This document shows positions 27,090 through 35,611 of a stretch of DNA of 64,000 nt, in pieces (position 1 is the first letter of the stretch; each line of letters begins with the position of its first letter). The position numbers and the translations under genes are program-made. The stretch spans positions 124,001 through 188,000 of the forward strand of contig NZ_JAJUXK010000009.1 in NCBI RefSeq assembly GCF_021390335.1, in the 5' to 3' direction. The notes below the pieces were generated by a model. The model was not told the DNA's origin. It worked only from the letters and a program-made list of their open reading frames with translations, and ran no database searches. The stretch is from Dyadobacter sp. CY343. Its GTDB lineage: Bacteria > Bacteroidota > Bacteroidia > Cytophagales > Spirosomataceae.

Positions 27090-27296
27090 TTATTTGACGG
27101 GAACAGTAGGCGGCGTTTCGTTATAGCCTTTTTTCCCTGTCATATTATCCTCTTCGGATTCTTTAATAGCCTCTTTCTTCACAACCTTTGACGGTTTTGC
27201 ACTATCATCTTCGTGCCTCGATTCATCATGCGGGCCGGCAGGTGATGGACTGCTTCCTTCAATATCCTCTTCTTGGGTCTCCGGTTTTGTGTTCAT
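27090..27296 (-). CDS. Small acidic hypothetical protein
   Basis: A 68-residue, strongly hydrophilic protein rich in E, D, K, S and P, with no predicted hydrophobic core and probably disordered. I do not recognise a family. It ends three bases after the GH9 stop on the opposite strand. Composition gives weak support for coding, and no other gene explains the space. It could be a stress-related small protein, but nothing in the sequence proves it. Confidence 0.5.
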   Translation of the reverse strand: MNTKPETQEEDIEGSSPSPAGPHDESRHEDDSAKPSKVVKKEAIKESEEDNMTGKKGYNETPPTVPVK

Positions 27297-27434
27297 AGTA
27301 TTGCTGTTTTTAATAATATCAAAGCAAATTTCATTCCTGTCACTACATTGCCGACCTGAAAATTAATGCAGCCGGGATAGATTTTCCTGTTTAAAGTCTT
27401 TTCCTGTCAGTACCGACAAAACTAATTCCCGACT

Positions 27435-28793
27435 ATGAGCCTGTTCAATTCCGTTTCCCAGCTTCGTAACATTCTGAAAGACATCGACCTTGCGGCCATC
27501 ACCAGGCTTTCAAAGAAGGTTGATCTGAATCAGTTAATGGGTGTCGTTTCCAAGATGAGCGAGGAAGATCTGGGGAAGATGCTGAAATTTATGCAGGCAG
27601 GCTCCGGAAAGAAAAAGGCGCCGCCAGTAGTGAATGGGGATTTTTATGAACTTACCGACACCCTTTTGCCCGAAGAAAAACTGATCCAGCTCAAAGTGCG
27701 GGAGTTCATGGAAACGGAGATCAAACCAATAGCCAATCATTATTGGAACAATGCACAGTTTCCAATGCACATTATTCCGCTTATGGCGAAATTGAATATT
27801 TGCGGACTTACTTACAAAGGTTATGGTTGTGCAGGAATGTCGGCATTGCTGGAAGGATTTATAGCGATGGAAATGGCGCGCATCGATTCTTCGATCTCCA
27901 CATTTTTCGGCGTGCATAGCGGGCTTGCGATGGGCTCGATCTATTTGTGCGGTTCTGAAGAGCAAAAGAAATACTGGTTGCCTATTATGCAGAGAATGGA
28001 TATAATAGGCGCATTCGGGCTTACAGAGCCGGAAGTTGGGTCCGGTGTGGCCGGCGGACTTACTACGACTTGCAAAAGAAATGGTGACGAATGGGTGATC
28101 AATGGTCAGAAAAAATGGATCGGCAATGCGACTTTCTCTGATATCACGATCATCTGGGCGCGCGACCTTGACGATAATCAGGTGAAGGGTTTTATTGTGC
28201 GAAAAGAAAATCCAGGGTTCAAGGCTGAGAAAATGCAGGATAAAATGGCGCTGCGAACCGTGCAGAATGCGAAGATCACATTGACTGAATGCATTGTACC
28301 GGAATCCGATAGACTGCAAAATGCGAATTCTTTCAAGGATACCGCCAATGTGCTGCGCATGACGCGGGCCGGCGTGGCCTGGCAGGCGGTAGGCTGCGGA
28401 AGAGGCGCGTATGAACTTGCATTGAAATACACGATGGAAAGAAAACAGTTCGGCCGCCCGATCGCCGGTTTTCAGCTCGTGCAGGATCTGCTGGTCACCA
28501 TGCTGGGCGATTTGACAGCGATGCAAACGATGGTATTCAGGTTATCACAATTGCAGGATAGCGGCGTACTCACCGACGAACATGCATCGCTCGCTAAGGT
28601 TTTCTGCACTCTGCGTATGCGCTCGATCGTGGATCACGCCCGCGAGCTTTTTGGCGGAAACGGGATACTGCTCGAATACGACATCGCTCGCTTCGTGGCC
28701 GATGCCGAGGCCATTTATTCTTACGAAGGAACCAAGGAAATCAACTCGCTCATCGTCGGCAGGGCTATTACGGGCGAAAGTGCATTCGTGTAA
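27435..28793 (+). CDS. Acyl-CoA dehydrogenase with N-terminal extension
   Basis: An FAD enzyme that introduces a double bond into acyl-CoA substrates. The 452-residue chain contains FGLTEPEVGSGVAGGL and VINGQKKWIGNATFSD in the N-terminal and middle domains. It continues with YTMERKQFGRPIAGFQLVQDLL, ARELFGGNGILLEYDIARF and the YEGTKEIN segment that carries the catalytic Glu of related dehydrogenases. The last motifs are closest to glutaryl-CoA dehydrogenase-like members, though the substrate is not certain. The first 70 residues (LRNILKDIDLAAITRLSKKVDLNQLMGVVSKM...) form an amphipathic helical extension not found in the typical 380-residue enzyme. The gene stands alone and is convergent with the thioredoxin-like gene two bases away. 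Confidence 0.9.
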   Translation: MSLFNSVSQLRNILKDIDLAAITRLSKKVDLNQLMGVVSKMSEEDLGKMLKFMQAGSGKKKAPPVVNGDFYELTDTLLPEEKLIQLKVREFMETEIKPIANHYWNNAQFPMHIIPLMAKLNICGLTYKGYGCAGMSALLEGFIAMEMARIDSSISTFFGVHSGLAMGSIYLCGSEEQKKYWLPIMQRMDIIGAFGLTEPEVGSGVAGGLTTTCKRNGDEWVINGQKKWIGNATFSDITIIWARDLDDNQVKGFIVRKENPGFKAEKMQDKMALRTVQNAKITLTECIVPESDRLQNANSFKDTANVLRMTRAGVAWQAVGCGRGAYELALKYTMERKQFGRPIAGFQLVQDLLVTMLGDLTAMQTMVFRLSQLQDSGVLTDEHASLAKVFCTLRMRSIVDHARELFGGNGILLEYDIARFVADAEAIYSYEGTKEINSLIVGRAITGESAFV

Positions 28794-28795
28794 TT

Positions 28796-30166
28796 TCAGA
28801 GCGTGCCCGCTTTCATTTTGGCAAGAGCCGTTTCCATGTGTCCGTAGGGTTGGCTGGTTGCTTTTTGTTGTCCCAAAGCTTTGATCTGCCAGGTAAGTGC
28901 CTCTTCCTTGCGTCCCAGCTTGTAGAGCAGGTGCGCATAGGTTTCCATATACGACGGATTTCCGTTGATATTCGTGTTATTGATATTAGTCAGTATTTCC
29001 TCACTCCATTCCATCGCAAGTTTAGACCAGCTCAGTGCTAGTTCGAGGTCTTCTTTTTTTGTAGCCATATCATAAAAATGTCGCGCGCGCGTATTCAGCT
29101 CCATGGGATAGTACTGCGAAGGTTTGTTTAGTTTAAAACTCAATACCGTCACATTTTCACCAGGTTTCATTTTTGGTGGTTTCATTTTGGCCAGTTCCGC
29201 CTGGTCCATCCCTTTTAGTGAATCTATCGAGATCGGCCGGTAGTACTGCTCTACAAATTGCGCGGCGCGGTTGAGATATTGCGCCGTGTCGCGGGTTGTG
29301 TATAGGTACTGCAGCATATTCTTTTCATAAGTGACCTTTCCCATTTGAGGATCACGATCGTACGTTAATTGGGCAAACCGGGCTGCGGCTTCGGCCAGTT
29401 GAGGATCCCTTTTCATGACCGCATTCCGCATGGAATTTCTGACGATCCCATTATTCATTTCCACTGCTTCGCTAAAAGGTACGGACCTGTAAATGTTTTC
29501 TACCAGCCCGCGCGGTGCGAATTGCTGTACAGTTTTGCTCGTTTTGCTGTATAGCGCCGGCCCGAATTGATAAATGAATCTAACCGTATTGAAATTGGCC
29601 AGCGAATCGGGCGGAAGCTGGCTGGTGTATTCGTCGAGCACCTCGTCGGTGACCATTTCCAGCTCTTTCAGCTTCACGAGGTATTCCCGCAGAAAAGGCA
29701 GGGAGCGGCTGCCCGCCCGGTATTCCTGGGTATATGAATTGATACCCCGCGCGCCCCGCCGCCGCAGCGCCAGGTCCGCTTTTTCAGCATAAGCTTGTGG
29801 GTTGCTGGTCGAGCCGTTTTGCATTTCGAGGATATTGCCCTCCGTATCGGTGAAAACCGAAATAAGTGAACCTTGAATATGCAGCCCGCTTTTGAAATCC
29901 ATTCCGTTTTCGGTCTCCACATTCAACCGGATCGAAACGAAGTTCTCACCGAATTTTTCGGTTAATAATGGATTATTGAATGCCATGGAAGCGACTTCGT
30001 TACACTGCTGGCAGGCGCTGTTTTCAAAATGGATAAAGATCAGCTTCTTTTCTTTTTTAGCCTGCGCCGAAAGGTCGTTCCAGCTGGTCTTATTGTCAAT
30101 GAATTTGATCTGAGAAAACGCGGGGAAAGTGAGAAGGCTACTCAGTACTAGTATAATCAGTTTCAT
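28796..30166 (-). CDS. Exported thioredoxin-fold protein
   Basis: A 456-residue exported protein. I use the ATG at 30166 because it directly precedes a signal peptide (MKLIILVLSSLLTFPAFSQ); the longer frame begins with TTG. The first domain is thioredoxin-like: KKLIFIHFENSACQQCNEVASMAF with the CxxC cysteines at 52 and 55, followed by FVSIRLNVETENGMDF. The remaining 300 residues are helical, with TPR-like features near the C-terminus (YMETYAHLLYKLGRKEEALTWQIKAL). It may act in the periplasm as a redox protein or chaperone. It lies 38 bases downstream of a lipoprotein gene on the same strand. Confidence 0.8.
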   Translation of the reverse strand: MKLIILVLSSLLTFPAFSQIKFIDNKTSWNDLSAQAKKEKKLIFIHFENSACQQCNEVASMAFNNPLLTEKFGENFVSIRLNVETENGMDFKSGLHIQGSLISVFTDTEGNILEMQNGSTSNPQAYAEKADLALRRRGARGINSYTQEYRAGSRSLPFLREYLVKLKELEMVTDEVLDEYTSQLPPDSLANFNTVRFIYQFGPALYSKTSKTVQQFAPRGLVENIYRSVPFSEAVEMNNGIVRNSMRNAVMKRDPQLAEAAARFAQLTYDRDPQMGKVTYEKNMLQYLYTTRDTAQYLNRAAQFVEQYYRPISIDSLKGMDQAELAKMKPPKMKPGENVTVLSFKLNKPSQYYPMELNTRARHFYDMATKKEDLELALSWSKLAMEWSEEILTNINNTNINGNPSYMETYAHLLYKLGRKEEALTWQIKALGQQKATSQPYGHMETALAKMKAGTL

Positions 30167-30203
30167 TGCCAGGATGCCTATGATTTGTTTCAAAAATAGG
30201 GTT

Positions 30204-30917
30204 TCAATTTAAATTTAACCCCACTGCAAGCCCGATATAAGGTTTACTCTGATAAATCCACACTTTTTGGTTTTTGTCAAGCAAATGGTCCAGCCCGCCT
30301 ACGACCCCGAATGTGAATTGATTGAGCCCCATTAATACCGCAATTCCCTTCGACCACACCAGTCCGTCGTATTCAATAGTAAGCGCATCTTTGGTCACCC
30401 AGGGGTTCATCGCTGTGCCTCCGAGACCGGTGATAAAACCTGCCGAAAGTCCGTAATGCTTTACATCCTGCGTGATCCGGCCGATCGGATTTTTTTTATA
30501 CGAAAGTCTGTAAATATCGGTGCGGTAACCCAGGTACACCACGCCATTCACATTATTGCTGAACTGGCTCGGGAAAGATTGCAGGCTGGGGCGGAATTTG
30601 AGCGGGATCGTGAGAATGTCAATATCAAAACCATTCTGCCAGTATTTGTTCGCACCTAGTGTTTCTTTGCCCGAATTTTGCGGATAAGCTTTTTTCTCCC
30701 TCACGGTGGTTTTCAGGTCCAGCCGTTTCCAGCCTTTTTTCAAAGAATATACTACAATCGAATCTTCGGTATTTTCTATAAATACCTGCTGTTTTACATT
30801 CTTGATCTTCGTGTGATAGACACCATCGGCGAAATTGAATTTAGGACTATCTTTTGCGCTTTTGCAGCCATAAAGCATAACCGCGAGTGTAATCGTAAAA
30901 AGTATGCGTGCAGACAT
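30204..30917 (-). CDS. Hypothetical lipoprotein
   Basis: A 237-residue protein. I chose the internal ATG at 30917 because it yields a clean lipoprotein signal (MSARILFTITLAVMLYGC, Cys18), whereas the upstream start adds 15 residues before it. The mature protein has beta-rich segments (FNFADGVYHTKIKNVKQQVFIENTEDSIVVYSL). Its glycine-rich C-terminal half (GLSAGFITGLGGTAMNPWVTK, PYIGLAVGLNLN) suggests a small outer-membrane barrel or surface sheet. I do not recognise a family. It is the upstream neighbour of the thioredoxin-fold gene and may share its transcript. Confidence 0.65.
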   Translation of the reverse strand: MSARILFTITLAVMLYGCKSAKDSPKFNFADGVYHTKIKNVKQQVFIENTEDSIVVYSLKKGWKRLDLKTTVREKKAYPQNSGKETLGANKYWQNGFDIDILTIPLKFRPSLQSFPSQFSNNVNGVVYLGYRTDIYRLSYKKNPIGRITQDVKHYGLSAGFITGLGGTAMNPWVTKDALTIEYDGLVWSKGIAVLMGLNQFTFGVVGGLDHLLDKNQKVWIYQSKPYIGLAVGLNLN

Positions 30918-31026
30918 TCTGATTTGAAGAAATGAGAAAAACTTTTGAGCGAAAGTCGTCATTTCGGGCTGATTTTTAAATAAAAAAATATCGATGGAAA
31001 ATTTTACTGCTTACTGTCGCATTATC

Positions 31027-31082
31027 CCCCTGTTATTGCCGGATTTGCACAGCATTTTCCAGGCTGGTCTGCCATAGTTTTG
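31027..31082 (+). promoter_or_regulatory. Shared-type promoter of the DoxX gene
   Basis: The element CCCCTGTTATTGCC at 31027-31040 is followed, 48 bases from its first C, by TAGTTTTG at 31075-31082, a perfect match to the -7 consensus TAnnTTTG. The start codon is 45 bases further on. The same element, spacing and -7 box precede both VOC genes in this window (36037, minus strand, and 40468). Confidence 0.65.
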
Positions 31083-31126
31083 TATCATTCAATGAATCAA
31101 GCACAAACATTTAAACTCTTATAAAA

Positions 31127-31531
31127 ATGGAAGCGACTATGTTAAATCAACCGGTAAAAGTAAGGTCAGGCAAAGGAGTTTTGGCAGGAAAGATCATCAG
31201 TGCAATATGTGTACTTTTTTTGCTGTTCGATTCAATTATGAAGGTCATTAAAGAATCACATTCCATCGAAGGCTCTGCACAACTGGGCTGGCCGGTGGAT
31301 CAGGTACAAAGCATTGGTATTGTCCTACTGATCAGCACGATACTGTATATCATACCTCGCACTGCGGTAATCGGAGCGATCCTCGTGACAGGCTATCTGG
31401 GCGGCGCAATTGCAATTATGGTACGCGCCGGCCAGCCGCTCTATTTCGCGGCTGTGTTTGCAATTCTCATCTGGGCAGGTCTTGCGCTGCGTGACGAAAA
31501 AGTAAAAAATCTGTTCATTTCGAAGCAGTAA
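31127..31531 (+). CDS. DoxX-family membrane protein
   Basis: A 134-residue inner-membrane protein with four predicted spans (at about 18-36, 60-80, 83-103 and 106-124). The segments AGKIISAICVLFLLFDSIMKV and HSIEGSAQLGWP, with a charged end RDEKVKNLF, fit the DoxX-like family. Members are linked to redox or detoxification functions, but the reaction is unknown. It has its own promoter of a special type shared with the two VOC genes in this window, and a bidirectional terminator follows. Confidence 0.85.
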   Translation: MEATMLNQPVKVRSGKGVLAGKIISAICVLFLLFDSIMKVIKESHSIEGSAQLGWPVDQVQSIGIVLLISTILYIIPRTAVIGAILVTGYLGGAIAIMVRAGQPLYFAAVFAILIWAGLALRDEKVKNLFISKQ

Positions 31532-31553
31532 TCACACCTGATATTTCACCACA

Positions 31554-31589
31554 AAAAAACGCGACGATGAAACCATCATCGCGCGTTTT
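31554..31589. terminator. Bidirectional terminator between DoxX and DUF1080 genes
   Basis: GCGACGATG and CATCATCGC pair around an AAAC loop, with an A run before and TTTTATT after. It separates convergent genes and can work in both directions. Confidence 0.75.
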
Positions 31590-31610
31590 ATTAAGTGCTT
31601 AATAAAAGAA

Positions 31611-32573
31611 TTATTTAGCTGGCGTGATCACGATATTTCGGTACTCAACCGGACCGTGGTCGCCCTGAATGTACAGCGGACCCGGCTCTCCTTCGTTGCT
31701 GTCCAGCGCCCCGCCGGTAATACCCGGAATTTCCTGGTTGCTGATCACCGTTTTGCCGTTTGCAACCAGCGTAAGCATTCTTCCTACCAGCGTAATATCA
31801 AGCGTATTCCACTCACCAGCTTCTTTCGCTACCATTTCACTTGGTGTGATAAATCCGTAAACAGCGCCCATCTGGTCCAGTGCAGGTTCCATGCCTTTGG
31901 CATCTGTTACCTGAACTTCGTACCGGCCGCGCAGATAAACGCCGCTATTACTGCCTTTTGGGATTCGGAACTCGACATGTAATTTGAAGTCTCCGAACTT
32001 CTGATCTGTAACCAGGTTAGCGCCAGATTTTGGGCTTCGAATTATTCCATTTTCTGCTACCCACTGATTTTCAGCGCCCACTGCATGCCAGCCTTTAATC
32101 TCGTTTCCGGCTGTAAGCTTGATCGGCGATCCCCAGGCGGGCATTGCTTTTGGCCGCAGCGACGGGGCGCGCACACCTTTCCAGGTATAGGTTTTTCCTT
32201 CAGGAGTAGTAAGTGAGCCGGAAAGCGTCTCGCCCGACAAGGTTCCCTCCACGGACAGGTATTTGTCGCCACGTTCCCATTGCGGAGGAATTTCAAACTT
32301 GAATTTTCCGTCTTTAAAGATTACTTCCGAAATCGGCCGGGCGCTTCCTGAAAAGCCTGTGAATTGTCCGACCAGAGTTTTGGTACCTGAGTGCCTCACT
32401 TCCAGCCAGGAAGGTGAAGGCTTGCCGGCTACGTCGACAGTAATATCCCAGCGGCCTTCCAGCGGAGAGGCGAGGGGTTTGAAAGCCGTCGCATTAGTTT
32501 GAATAGCGAAGGCAGTGAAAAGTGTTAATGCAAGGCTGAACAGCCTTTTGAGGTTAAGTTGGGATAGTTTCAT
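31611..32573 (-). CDS. Exported DUF1080 (3-keto-disaccharide hydrolase type) protein
   Basis: A 320-residue exported protein with a signal peptide ending near residue 30 (QTNATA). The N-terminal 120 residues form a beta-rich domain beginning LEGRWDITVDVAGKPSPSWLEVRH. The DUF1080 domain follows at about 148-319 (KGWHAVGAENQWVAENGIIRSP, FGDFKLHVEFRIPKGSNSGVYLRGRYEVQV, GPLYIQGDHGPVEYRNIVI). The motif SNSGVYLRGRYEVQV is the family's substrate-face hallmark. It lies 29 bases downstream of the Fic gene on the same strand. It is far from the other 3-keto-glycoside genes but could supply the same activity. Confidence 0.88.
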   Translation of the reverse strand: MKLSQLNLKRLFSLALTLFTAFAIQTNATAFKPLASPLEGRWDITVDVAGKPSPSWLEVRHSGTKTLVGQFTGFSGSARPISEVIFKDGKFKFEIPPQWERGDKYLSVEGTLSGETLSGSLTTPEGKTYTWKGVRAPSLRPKAMPAWGSPIKLTAGNEIKGWHAVGAENQWVAENGIIRSPKSGANLVTDQKFGDFKLHVEFRIPKGSNSGVYLRGRYEVQVTDAKGMEPALDQMGAVYGFITPSEMVAKEAGEWNTLDITLVGRMLTLVANGKTVISNQEIPGITGGALDSNEGEPGPLYIQGDHGPVEYRNIVITPAK

Positions 32574-32602
32574 CGTAAAATTTGAAATTAAGAACGGTCA
32601 AT

Positions 32603-33712
32603 TTATGGATAAAAATTTAAAAAATAGCTGGTACTTCTTCCGCCGCCTGCCGGTATCAATGCGCCTGTTTCCAACAGGTTTTGCAGGTCCCGGGTAGCTG
32701 TGGCTTTCGAGGTCTTCGTGATCGACATGTATTTTTTCGCGCTCATTCCTCCCTCAAATTCTTCCGGTCCGTCTTTCAGCATTTTCTTGATTACTTTTAA
32801 CTGACGTTCGTTGAAATCGTTTTTGAACCGATCGAAAAACTGGGTTTTATAGAGTGTGAAATCGAGTAATTTCTTGGCTTCGATCTGCGCGTCGAGTATT
32901 ACGCGGACAAAATAATTGACCCAATCCGTGATATTGTTGCTGCGCTGCGCGGTTTCCAGCGACTTGTAGTACCGTTTCTTATCCGCCTCTATTTTTCTCG
33001 ATAAGCTAAGCATAACCGGTCTACGGAGCGTTTGCGACAACGCTTTTTCGGCAATAACCCGCCCGATCCGACCGTTTCCGTCCTCGAAAGGGTGAATACT
33101 GTCAAAATATAAATGCGCGATCGCAGAGCGGACAGGAGCCCGTTTAAACTCAAACTTGCCGCCCGGCGCGGTATCATTAAACCATTTGATAAACTTCGTC
33201 ATTTCGGATTTGACCTGAGAGGAAGGCGGCGCTTCGAAGTGTATTTTCTCCTTCCCAACCGAGCCCGAAACTACCTGCATAGGTACATTACCCTTCCGCC
33301 AAGCGCCCGTGTTGACCGTTTTGCTATCTTTCAACAACATTTTATGCCACGCAAAAAGCACCTCCTCCGTCAAAGCTTCGCTGTAAGAGTTGCGTGCAGC
33401 GACCATTAACTCCGCAGCGCCTTGCGCACGTTTGTCTTTCACCAGTTCCGGTTTTTTGTTGATTCCCAGATTGTTCCGTATAGAAGAGGCCACATCTTCC
33501 CGGCTCAAAAATTCTCCTTCTATCTCGGAAGTTTTGATGGCTTCAAAAACCATTGTATCTATCAGAGTTTCAACTTTAATCTGCTCAGAGACAGCATGCA
33601 ACGTTCCGCTGATCGCGCCCGTTGCTTCCGCAAATGCAAACAGCAGGTCCTCTGTTTCAGATGGATCAAAGATGAAATCAGGCCAGTCAGATTGTTGCCA
33701 GTTATAGAGCAT
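32603..33712 (-). CDS. Fic-domain AMP-transferase-type protein with inhibitory helix and winged helix
   Basis: A 369-residue cytoplasmic protein of the type with a DUF4172-like N-terminal part. The motif TSEIEG (61-66) matches the inhibitory [ST]xxxE[GN] helix that blocks ATP in class II Fic proteins. The catalytic loop HPFEDGNGRIGR is at 207-218, with His207 for catalysis. The C-terminal 65 residues (MSAKKYMSITKTSKATATRDLQNLLETGALIPAGGGRSTSYFL) form a winged-helix DNA-binding domain. Proteins with this layout are known from Bacteroides and Shewanella. The start codon is directly next to a large symmetric DNA element (33713-33783), so self-regulation is likely. It modifies target proteins by AMP transfer; the target is unknown. 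Confidence 0.9.
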   Translation of the reverse strand: MLYNWQQSDWPDFIFDPSETEDLLFAFAEATGAISGTLHAVSEQIKVETLIDTMVFEAIKTSEIEGEFLSREDVASSIRNNLGINKKPELVKDKRAQGAAELMVAARNSYSEALTEEVLFAWHKMLLKDSKTVNTGAWRKGNVPMQVVSGSVGKEKIHFEAPPSSQVKSEMTKFIKWFNDTAPGGKFEFKRAPVRSAIAHLYFDSIHPFEDGNGRIGRVIAEKALSQTLRRPVMLSLSRKIEADKKRYYKSLETAQRSNNITDWVNYFVRVILDAQIEAKKLLDFTLYKTQFFDRFKNDFNERQLKVIKKMLKDGPEEFEGGMSAKKYMSITKTSKATATRDLQNLLETGALIPAGGGRSTSYFLNFYP

Positions 33713-33783
33713 GAGCCGAATAATTTTGCTAATCGGCTCAAATATACGTAAAATTTGAGCCGATTAGTTTATTTATTCGGCTC
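33713..33783. promoter_or_regulatory. Four-half-site symmetric operator upstream of the Fic gene
   Basis: Four copies of GAGCCGA(A/T)T are present: GAGCCGAAT 33713-33721, its partner AATCGGCTC 33731-33739, GAGCCGATT 33757-33765 and ATTCGGCTC 33775-33783. The outer pair are exact complements, and so are the inner pair. Both share the same centre (33748), and each outer and inner site is separated by nine bases. The first site abuts the Fic start codon. Such an arrangement suits cooperative binding of two dimers, with the Fic winged helix as the prime candidate. Confidence 0.8.
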
Positions 33784-33870
33784 ATAGAAAGTTTTAAACA
33801 GAGGAAACCGGGCGGCGCGCTTACAACTTGCCAGAATAAGTTATTTCTTTTTTTTGACTTTTAACTTCGG

Positions 33871-33878
33871 TAAATTTG
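33871..33878 (+). promoter_or_regulatory. -7 promoter box for the histidine kinase gene
   Basis: TAAATTTG matches the Bacteroidota -7 consensus exactly and would give a leader of about 14 bases before the kinase start codon. A second match, TACTTTTG at 33885-33892, is too close to the start to give a leader. Confidence 0.45.
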
Positions 33879-33897
33879 AAAAAATACTTTTGCTTGA

Positions 33898-35157
33898 ATG
33901 ACAGACCCCCAAAGCGATATTCCCGGCGACATTGCGAAAATTGAGCAAATACCGATTGTACCTACCATGCTGGAAGTCATTTGCCGGTCAACCGGAATGG
34001 GCTTCGCGGCGATCGCCAGAGTAACAGAGGATAAATGGGTAGCTTGTAGTGTGCTGGATGAAATTTCTTTCGGCCTGAAAGCTGGCGGTGAGCTGGTTCT
34101 TGAAACGACGATCTGTAATGAGATCAGACTGAATCATGAAATCGTCGTGATCGATAACGTCGACGAAGATCCGCAATTCAGGGCGCACCATACACCGATC
34201 ATGTACGGTTTTAAAAGCTACATTTCAGTCCCGATCATTTTGAAGAATGGGGAATTTTTCGGAACGCTTTGCGCTATCGATCCGAAACCGGCGTCGCTGA
34301 AAAATATCAAAACAATCGGCATGTTCCAGCTGTTCGTGGATCTGATCTCCTATCACCTGGAAAGTATTGAGACAGCACAAAAAAGTAGGCAGAAGCTGAG
34401 CGATATGAACCACCAGCTCGCTGACTCTATTCACATTAATAGCCAGTTCCAGTTTATTTCCAATCACAATCTTCAGGAGCCGCTGCGTAAAATGCGTGTG
34501 TTTTCCGGAATGATGCTGGAAGCTGCCAATAAGAATGATTTGGACAAGGTTCGAAGCTATGCTACAAAAGTGGATGCCAGTGCATTGAAATTCTCAGCTA
34601 TCATCACCGAGCTTTCGGAGTTTACTGATCTGTACAATGAAACCAATTTCGAAACCGTCGATTTGAATAAGGTCGTTTCTGACGCGACCAACTCACTTTC
34701 AGCGTTACTGGATGCGACTGAAACCAAGGTTAAGTTTGAAAATCTGCCAAGTATTGTTGCGAACCGCTTTCAAATGGAGCAGCTGTTCCGGAACCTGATC
34801 ACCAACTCTATTCAATACGCAAAGAAAGGAGCCGATCATGTGATCCGTATTTATCCCGGCGAGATTGGTTATGACTTGCGTGCAGGAGAGGACATTCAAA
34901 GAAAACGTCAATCATTGGTAATACGGATTGAGGACAACGGCGAGGGGTTTTCACAGCCGCACCTGGAAAAGATCTTCGATATTTTTTCACAATTCCCCGA
35001 CTATAAAAATGGTCAGACAGAGGGTCACTCCCTGGCCTATTGCCGCAAAATAGTTAACAATCACGGCGGCCAGATCAAAGCCGAATCAGTGGAAGGAAAA
35101 GGCACAACTTTTTCGATTATTCTGCCTGTCAGGGAACTGACGCCGGTTGATTTGTGA
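33898..35157 (+). CDS. Soluble GAF-domain sensor histidine kinase
   Basis: A 419-residue cytoplasmic kinase without membrane spans. A GAF sensor domain occupies about 15-155 (MGFAAIARVTEDKWVACSVLDEI, SYISVPIILKNGEFFGTLCAIDPKP). The dimerisation segment has the phospho-accepting His190 in FISNHNLQEPLRK, where the usual H-D-L-Q-E-P has Asn in place of Asp. The ATP domain shows the N box (FRNLITNSIQYAKKG), the G1 box (RIEDNGEGFS) and a late GKGTTFSIILP. Relatives are the phytochrome-like kinases of this phylum, but no chromophore cysteine is evident. No response regulator adjoins; the nearest is at 37402. Confidence 0.88.
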   Translation: MTDPQSDIPGDIAKIEQIPIVPTMLEVICRSTGMGFAAIARVTEDKWVACSVLDEISFGLKAGGELVLETTICNEIRLNHEIVVIDNVDEDPQFRAHHTPIMYGFKSYISVPIILKNGEFFGTLCAIDPKPASLKNIKTIGMFQLFVDLISYHLESIETAQKSRQKLSDMNHQLADSIHINSQFQFISNHNLQEPLRKMRVFSGMMLEAANKNDLDKVRSYATKVDASALKFSAIITELSEFTDLYNETNFETVDLNKVVSDATNSLSALLDATETKVKFENLPSIVANRFQMEQLFRNLITNSIQYAKKGADHVIRIYPGEIGYDLRAGEDIQRKRQSLVIRIEDNGEGFSQPHLEKIFDIFSQFPDYKNGQTEGHSLAYCRKIVNNHGGQIKAESVEGKGTTFSIILPVRELTPVDL

Positions 35158-35270
35158 GAAGGGGAGTTTGTAAGAAGATTCAAAAAGATTAATTTTTTCG
35201 AATCGACTTATCGACTGAAAACCGGTCGTCCTCATGTAAGCACCTGTCTGGTGAACAGCCCGAGTAAAAT

Positions 35271-35307
35271 GCAAAGCCCGATCGCAAATTCTGCGACCGG
35301 GCTTTGC
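35271..35307. terminator. Hairpin between histidine kinase and DUF3072 genes
   Basis: GCAAAGCCCG and CGGGCTTTGC are exact complements with a 17-base loop that itself can pair (TCGCA and TGCGA). The genes converge here. There is no clear T tract. Confidence 0.55.
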
Positions 35308-35313
35308 ACTATA

Positions 35314-35568
35314 TTATAATCCCCGACCTGTCTTATGCTGCAATTCATCTATCCGCTTGGAAGCTTCCGCTTTGCTTAAAGTGCTGTCGAATTCTACGCC
35401 AGCTTCGTCAGACAATGTTTTCAGGTAGGATTGCTGCGCGCCGGTCATCGGCTCGTCGCCGGTTGTCCATTCGTCGGGATCTTTAACTGTATTCGATCCT
35501 TTGATGTCGGGATTTTGCGCGTTGACATTCTCTTCGTCTTTCGGCGGGTTACTATTTGTAGTGGCCAT
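35314..35568 (-). CDS. DUF3072 small protein
   Basis: An 84-residue soluble protein. The N-terminal third is polar and probably disordered (TNSNPPKDEENVNAQNPD). The C-terminal half matches DUF3072: WTTGDEPMTGAQQSYLKTLSDEAGVEFDSTLSKAEASKRIDELQHKTG, a small helical domain related to the SAP/Lsr2-like helix pair. The function of the family is unknown. It lies 43 bases downstream of a VOC gene on the same strand and may be read with it. Confidence 0.85.
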   Translation of the reverse strand: MATTNSNPPKDEENVNAQNPDIKGSNTVKDPDEWTTGDEPMTGAQQSYLKTLSDEAGVEFDSTLSKAEASKRIDELQHKTGRGL

Positions 35569-35611
35569 TTTGTTGATGTTTTTTCATTCGTAAATAAAAA
35601 AACCGAGCCAA

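Noticed and set aside
27534-28526. 330-codon open frame on the minus strand
   Set aside because: It lies wholly inside the acyl-CoA dehydrogenase gene, which has clear family motifs; the antisense product has no recognisable features and is an expected shadow of biased codon use.
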